The notes under the pieces were generated by a model, which did not search any database, had not been told where the DNA came from, and was given only the letters and a program-made list of their open reading frames with translations. Shown in pieces: positions 59,590-64,000 of a stretch of DNA of 64,000 bases (within the stretch, counting starts at the first letter, position 1; each line of letters opens with the position of its first letter). The position numbers and the translations under genes were made by a program. The DNA comes from Bacteroidales bacterium (lineage in GTDB: Bacteria > Bacteroidota > Bacteroidia > Bacteroidales > UBA932), in NCBI GenBank assembly GCA_017415715.1, contig JAFQFD010000012.1, positions 1-64,000 of the forward strand, given 5' to 3'.

Positions 59590-62487
59590 ATGAAAAGAAC
59601 CGCAATCCTGGTCGCAGCAGCTATCAGCCTGTTCCTGACCGCCTGCTCACAGTACAAGTATGAGACTGTGGCAAATGACCCGCTTGAGACAAAGATGTAT
59701 ACCCTGGACAATGGACTCAAGGTATACATGAGCGTCAACAAGGAGACACCGCGCATCCAGACCTACATCGCAGTGAAGGTCGGAGGCAAGAACGACCCTT
59801 CAGAGACCACAGGTCTCGCCCACTACTTCGAGCACCTCATGTTCAAGGGCTCGCAGCAGTTCGGAACTTCAGACTATGCTGCCGAGAAACCGCTTCTGGA
59901 CGAGATAGAAGCGCTTTTTGAGGTATATAGAAACACAACCGACGAGGCAGAAAGGGCAAAGCTGTATCATCAGATCGACTCTGTCAGCTACCTCGCATCG
60001 GACTACTTCATTCCTAACGAATATGACAAGCTGATGTCAATCATCGGAGCGCAGGGAACCAACGCATACACATCGACTGACATGACAGTGTATGTGGAGG
60101 ACATTCCTTCAAACCAGATCGAAAACTGGGCGCGCATCGAGGCTGACCGCTTCATGAATCCTGTAATCCGCGGATTCCACACAGAACTTGAGACCGTATA
60201 TGAGGAGAAGAACATGTCGCTCACACGCGACTTCCGCAAGGCTCTCGAGACTATGGACGGAATGCTCTTCCCGGACCATCCGTACGGCACCCAGACTGTC
60301 CTTGGAACACAGGAACACCTGAAGAATCCTTCAATCACAAACATCAAGAACTACCACAAGACTTATTATGTACCTAACAATATGGCAATCTGTCTGAGCG
60401 GTGACTTCGACCCTGACGAGATGCTTGCCATCATTGAGAAGTACTTCGGTCAGATGGAGCCAAACAAGGACCTCCCTGAGCTCAAGTTCGAGACTGCCAG
60501 TGTAATCGAGTCGCCTATGTCAAAGGACGTTTACGGACTTGATGCTGAGAACGTCATGATCGGATGGAAATATCCTGGAGCCGGCACGCATGAGGCCATG
60601 GTTGCAGATGTCGTTTCATACATCCTTTCAAACGGTTCTGCCGGTCTTATCGACCTCAACCTCAACCAGCAGCAGAAGGTGCTGGGAGCGCAGGCGATGT
60701 CATACACACGCCCTGACGCCGGAGAATTCATCATCATGGCAAATCCTAAGCATGGACAGTCTCTTGAAGAGGTCAAGGATCTCGTTCTTGCAGAGATCGC
60801 AAAGCTCCGCAACGGCGAGTTTGACGAAAGCCTTCTTACTGGAACAATCAACAACCTCAAGCTCAACATGATGGAGGTGATGGAGGAGAACTCCGGAAGA
60901 GCCGACATGTATGTACAGTCATTTATCAACGGCACAGACTGGGCTGACGAGGTTGCTTGGCTTGACAACCTCAGCAAGGTTACGAAGCAGGACGTGATTG
61001 ACTGGGCTTCAAAATATCTCGCTGACAACAACTACGCTGTCGTTTACAAGCGTCAGGGCGAGGATACAACAGTACAGAAGGTTACCGCTCCGAAGATCAC
61101 CCCTATCAAGTCCAACAGAGATGCCCAGAGCGCATTCCTTGCAGAAATCCAGGCGACTGAAGTAAAGCCTATAGAGCCTGTATACGCAGACTACAGCAAG
61201 GACATGAGCGTCCTCGACGTAAAAGGGATTGAGGTTCTTTATGCGCAGAACAAGCTCAATGATATAGCTGGCATCTCATTCGTGTACGAAACAGGAACTG
61301 AAGCAGACCCTGCTCTCAATCTTGCATTCACATACCTCAGCTACCTCGGCACTCCGACAAGAAGCGCGGAGGAAATTGCGCAGCAGATGTATCAGCTCGC
61401 ATGCAACTTCGGTCTGAGCGCAGGAAGCAACCGTACATATATTTATGTCAACGGTCTTGCCGAAAACATGCCTGAGGCTATTGCCATCGTCGAAGACCTG
61501 GTATACAATGCAGTTGCTGACGAAACCATCCTTGCAAACCTCAAGGCAGACATGCTCAAGTCGCGCGCAGATGCAAAGCTCAACCAGAGCGCATGCTTCG
61601 GACAGCTTCAGGAGTACATTTTCTACGGACCTGAGTTCATCAGGAAGACAACCATGACTGACGAGCTGATCAAGAACATCACTTCCGAGGAACTCCTTGC
61701 CAAGGTTCGCGATCTTCTAGGATGTCAGCATGAGATCCGCTACATAGGCCCGGCATCTGAAACAGAGGCTGCGAGGTTCATAGAAGAGAACCACCTCATT
61801 GCAGAGGACCTCAAGCCGCTTGAGAAGAAGCGTGCTGCGTATCTTCCTGTAGATGCAAGCAAGGTATATCTCGTTCAGTATGACGCAAAGCAGATCTACT
61901 ATCTGCAGTACTCCAACAGAGGCGAGAAGCTCGACCTCAAGGCTGACCCATATGTAGCTCTCTACAATGAATATTTCGGTGGCGGAATGAACGCCATCGT
62001 GTTCCAGGAGATGCGTGAGGCGCGCGGTCTTGCATACTCTTCAAGCGCAAGACTCTATCAGCCGTCACACAAGGACGATTCATATATGTATTATGCCTTC
62101 ATCGCGACACAGAACGATAAGATGAAGACCGCTATCGAGGCGTTTGACGAGATCATCAACCAGATGCCGGAGTCCGAGGCTGCATTCAACATCGCCAAGG
62201 AAGCGCTCATCAGCGGCATCAGGACCGACAGGACTACAAGCAGGAACATCCTGAACAAGTACCTGTCTGACCGCGAGCTTGGAGTGACAGAGCCACGCAA
62301 CAAGCAGATATTCGAAGTTGCGCAGACACTCACTCTCGAAGACGTGAAGGCAGCGCAGGAGCAGTGGGTGAAGGATCGCACATATGTCTACGGCATCCTC
62401 GGCGACATCAAGGACCTTGACACAGACTACCTCAAGACTCTGGGGCCTGTCCAGACACTCACCCTGACAGACATCTTCGGATATTAA
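59590..62487 (+). CDS. M16 family zinc peptidase, lipoprotein
   Basis: Two-half pitrilysin-type peptidase, likely in the periplasm or at the outer membrane, degrading short peptides. From the ATG at 59590 (965 residues) the signal ends LFLTAC (Cys 19). The N-terminal half has the inverted zinc motif LAHYFEHLMFKGS (HxxEH, His 78, Glu 81, His 82) and the distal Glu in ELETVYEEKNMS. The C-terminal half is the inactive repeat with FGGGMNAIVFQEMREARGLAYS, the R/Y pair region that closes on substrate. It follows the YugP-like peptidase and is ended by a 19-bp inverted repeat. Confidence 0.93.
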   Translation: MKRTAILVAAAISLFLTACSQYKYETVANDPLETKMYTLDNGLKVYMSVNKETPRIQTYIAVKVGGKNDPSETTGLAHYFEHLMFKGSQQFGTSDYAAEKPLLDEIEALFEVYRNTTDEAERAKLYHQIDSVSYLASDYFIPNEYDKLMSIIGAQGTNAYTSTDMTVYVEDIPSNQIENWARIEADRFMNPVIRGFHTELETVYEEKNMSLTRDFRKALETMDGMLFPDHPYGTQTVLGTQEHLKNPSITNIKNYHKTYYVPNNMAICLSGDFDPDEMLAIIEKYFGQMEPNKDLPELKFETASVIESPMSKDVYGLDAENVMIGWKYPGAGTHEAMVADVVSYILSNGSAGLIDLNLNQQQKVLGAQAMSYTRPDAGEFIIMANPKHGQSLEEVKDLVLAEIAKLRNGEFDESLLTGTINNLKLNMMEVMEENSGRADMYVQSFINGTDWADEVAWLDNLSKVTKQDVIDWASKYLADNNYAVVYKRQGEDTTVQKVTAPKITPIKSNRDAQSAFLAEIQATEVKPIEPVYADYSKDMSVLDVKGIEVLYAQNKLNDIAGISFVYETGTEADPALNLAFTYLSYLGTPTRSAEEIAQQMYQLACNFGLSAGSNRTYIYVNGLAENMPEAIAIVEDLVYNAVADETILANLKADMLKSRADAKLNQSACFGQLQEYIFYGPEFIRKTTMTDELIKNITSEELLAKVRDLLGCQHEIRYIGPASETEAARFIEENHLIAEDLKPLEKKRAAYLPVDASKVYLVQYDAKQIYYLQYSNRGEKLDLKADPYVALYNEYFGGGMNAIVFQEMREARGLAYSSSARLYQPSHKDDSYMYYAFIATQNDKMKTAIEAFDEIINQMPESEAAFNIAKEALISGIRTDRTTSRNILNKYLSDRELGVTEPRNKQIFEVAQTLTLEDVKAAQEQWVKDRTYVYGILGDIKDLDTDYLKTLGPVQTLTLTDIFGY

Positions 62488-62563
62488 TACATTGACAGCA
62501 TAGTGGCAGAGTCCATGGCTGTCCTTCCCGATGTCCGGAGGATGACATAGTAAAACTTCTGAT

Positions 62564-62609
62564 AAGAAAGCCGGCGATATGTATGTCTCAACATATCGCC
62601 GGCTTTCTT
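62564..62609 (+). terminator. 19-bp perfect inverted repeat, probable terminator of the M16 gene
   Basis: Arms at 62564-62582 and 62591-62609 (AAGAAAGCCGGCGATATGT and its exact complement) with an 8-base loop. It lies 77 bases after the M16 stop. The T run is short (CTTTCTTG), but the stem is very strong. Confidence 0.6.
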
Positions 62610-62680
62610 GTAAATGTCAGGATACTGTTCGGCCCGTTTCTGATAGAAACGCATGTTTTCAGGCAAAGCTGCACCCTTTC

Positions 62681-62827
62681 CCGTCAAAAACAGCTCCAGT
62701 CTTGCCGTTGTCGGAAGCGTCCATCATTAAAATGGCCAGAAAGATGTCGGACGGTGTCGAAAACAGAGCAAAAAAAGCATAATTCACTACCGTCCATCAC
62801 AAAAACAGCCTTTTTTCTGTCGGACGA
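62681..62827. repeat. pair of imperfect palindromic repeats plus a decayed copy
   Basis: Two copies at 62717-62755 and 62790-62827, start-to-start 73 bases with a 34-base spacer, as in the pair at 57508-57617. Each starts CGTCCATCA and ends TGTCGGACG. A decayed third unit (CCGTCAAAAACAG...TTGTCGGA, about 62681-62716) is directly before them. The strings between are unlike each other, so this is not a CRISPR array. Confidence 0.65.
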
Positions 62828-62850
62828 TCCACCAACATGCATTTCCCAAG

Positions 62851-63282
62851 CAGCGAAGCGGACGTGGCGGTACCAAGATGCGCTTCACGGATGAAATTTG
62901 CAGACATTCAGAACTACAGCGGCAGCGAAGCGGACGAGAAGGGTTACTGGTGGGCTTCGCGGATGGGAAAGGTCAGATTTAACGATTTTCCTGACAGCGA
63001 AGCGGACGGGAAGGAGACATGATGGGCTTCGCAGACGGAAAAGGCAAGGGGTCTGGGGCTTCATGACAGCGAAGCGGACGAGAAGGGTTACAGGTAGGCT
63101 TCGCGGATAGGAAAGGTCAGATTTCACGATTTTCATGACAGCGAAGCGGACGGGAGGGAGACATGATGGGCTTCGCAGACGGAAAAGGAAAGGGGTCTGG
63201 GGCTTCTTGGCAGCGAAGAGGACGGGAACGGTTCCTGGTGGGCTTCGCGGAATGGCGAGGCCCGCTATCTGGTTGAAGATAG
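62851..63282. repeat. 72-bp tandem repeat array, six units
   Basis: Units start at 62851, 62923, 62995, 63067, 63139 and 63211, exactly 72 bp apart, each opening CAGCGAAGCGGACG (one change in the last). Within each, GCGAAGC (unit positions 3-9) and GCTTCGC (32-38) can pair over a 22-base loop; the first unit has one mismatch (CACGG). Units 2 and 4 share one second half (GGTCAGATTTNACGATTTT), units 3 and 5 another (AAGGGGTCTGGGGCTTC), so the array grew by 144-bp steps. Outer units are more diverged. Confidence 0.85.
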
Positions 63283-63397
63283 CGGGGCTTGTCGATATTG
63301 CACACTGGAGATTGTCAGCTGGTGGGATAGCATGCTGAAGATAGTCAGCATGGACAGTATGCCGGGGCGTCTGAATGCAGACACCGAAGTCAGCCGA

Positions 63398-63856
63398 CTA
63401 CTCTGCTACAGGAATGTTGTCCACGCGGATAAACTGCTGCGTGAATGAAGGGTCGTCTGTCGCCACCCAGAGCATTTCCTTTTCAGTGAGGCTCTTGATT
63501 GCGTAGCGATGCGCCCATTCGCCTCCATCGTGGTCGTAGTTTCCACGGATGATGGCTCCGAGTTCCTCATCAGTATAGAGGAAGTATGAGCCGGTGAGGA
63601 CGTGAGGGACGTCGATGAAGCTGTCCATGTTCTGATACATGGTGAATGTCTTGTCATTGCGGACAATGTCAAGGTATACATATGTACCCTCAGCGAGTTC
63701 TTCACCGTTCCACTCCTTCAGTTGCCACTGTCCTGAAATGGTGTGGGCATTTACTTCGAGCTGAACCGGCTGCGGCTCTGAAAGGTCTTTCTTGTCACAT
63801 GAAATCACTGCAGCAGAAAGTGCAATGACTGCGATCAGACTGATTATTCTTTTCAT
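63398..63856 (-). CDS. lipocalin-like lipoprotein
   Basis: A 152-residue small lipoprotein (signal MKRIISLIAVIALSAAVISC, lipid Cys 20). The body is a beta-barrel-like sequence: ISGQWQLKEWNGEELAEGTY, FTMYQNMDSFIDVPHVLTGS, AIKSLTEKEMLWVATDDPSF. This pattern is that of lipocalin-like domains common in Bacteroidetes small lipoproteins, whose ligands are unknown. It is flanked by repeat-rich DNA on both sides and has no obvious operon partner. Confidence 0.75.
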   Translation of the reverse strand: MKRIISLIAVIALSAAVISCDKKDLSEPQPVQLEVNAHTISGQWQLKEWNGEELAEGTYVYLDIVRNDKTFTMYQNMDSFIDVPHVLTGSYFLYTDEELGAIIRGNYDHDGGEWAHRYAIKSLTEKEMLWVATDDPSFTQQFIRVDNIPVAE

Positions 63857-63899
63857 ATTGTTGTTTTAACTTTGTTATTATTTAGATTCCTCGACTTCG

Positions 63900-63978
63900 C
63901 TCGGAATGACAGGTAGGGAGCTCGGAATGACATCCGGGGAGTTCGGAATGACATCCGGAGAGCTCGGAATGACAACGG
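63900..63978. repeat. 21-bp tandem repeat
   Basis: Four units with CTCGGAATGACA or TTCGGAATGACA starting at 63900, 63921, 63942 and 63963, exactly 21 bp apart; the flanks GGGGAG/ATCCGG are also repeated. It lies upstream of the lipocalin-like gene and runs close to the window edge. Confidence 0.75.
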
Positions 63979-64000
63979 TTATGGTTGACTTGGATGGCGG

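Larger units (their letters stand above)
62488..63397. other. gene-free region of about 900 bases
   Basis: Between the M16 and lipocalin-like genes I see no credible gene. It holds the 19-bp inverted repeat, the palindrome pair, the 72-bp tandem array and small hairpins, among them CCCGCTATCT-GGTTGA-AGATAGCGGG at 63261-63286. Short open frames here are repeats read as protein. Confidence 0.7.

Noticed and set aside
62484-62687. A 67-codon minus-strand frame after the M16 gene
   Set aside because: It runs through the 19-bp inverted repeat and overlaps the M16 stop; no family is recognised.
62837-63136. Short frames over the 72-bp array giving SEAD-GK and FAV-KSDL peptide repeats on both strands
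   Set aside because: Frames break within the array, there is no start signal, and the repeat unit being divisible by three explains the open frames.
63261-63286. Hairpin with 10-bp stem as a terminator
   Set aside because: No T run follows on either strand and no gene ends nearby.

Overview
The window looks like the chromosome of a gut- or rumen-type member of the Bacteroidales. The evidence is a SusC-type TonB-dependent transporter beside a pectin-degrading gene cluster with a hybrid two-component regulator, the many lipoprotein signal peptides, DUF4290 and FISUMP family proteins, and repeated Bacteroidetes-type -7 promoter boxes (TAnnTTTG) a short way upstream of starts. No rRNA, tRNA, CRISPR array, insertion sequence or prophage was seen.

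Layout. 1-15064: a homogalacturonan (pectin) utilisation locus on the minus strand. Transcription runs GH28 -> CE12/CE8 fusion -> hybrid two-component sensor/regulator -> GH105/PL1 fusion -> FN3/PL1 pectate lyase -> SusC (cut by the window edge). 15113-18382: ackA-ptb-buk, the acyl-phosphate end of acetate/butyrate fermentation. 18478-22431: minimal ComEC, ApbE, a FISUMP lipoprotein and a LolA-like protein. 22435-31669: FtsK with DUF4290, and the AddAB-type recombination nuclease pair. 31869-32420: rubrerythrin. 32468-42355: one long minus-strand run that begins with pgi and ends with manA and an Hsp15-like gene. Between the two sugar-phosphate isomerases lies an unusual set: two paralogous YbjN-like proteins, a TerB-domain protein, a PMCA-type Ca2+ ATPase and a protein kinase-AAA+ fusion. 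42498-45936: a phosphodiesterase, umuDC and a divergent GNAT-like gene. 45991-53419: purC, an esterase, two secreted nucleases, DJ-1, SDR and VOC proteins on the plus strand. 53456-56382: a tight three-gene operon (LMW tyrosine phosphatase, CCA-type nucleotidyltransferase, macro-TIR fusion) with the look of an immune or stress module. 56597-62487: an AT-richer orphan lipoprotein, alr, a zinc peptidase and an M16 peptidase. 62488-64000: a repeat-rich stretch (paired imperfect palindromes, a 72-bp tandem array, 21-bp tandem repeats) around a lipocalin-like lipoprotein.

How the genes work together. The pectin cluster demethylates, deacetylates and cuts polygalacturonan outside the cell or in the periplasm, imports the oligomers through SusC/SusD, and is controlled by the regulator carried inside the operon. 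The kinase products beside it make ATP from acetyl- and butyryl-phosphate. The strongest candidates for a little-described system are the macro-TIR protein with its phosphatase and nucleotidyltransferase partners (53456-56382), which combines in one chain two domain types that separate Thoeris proteins use for signal production and sensing, and the kinase-AAA+/TerB/Ca2+-ATPase/YbjN set (34203-40990).
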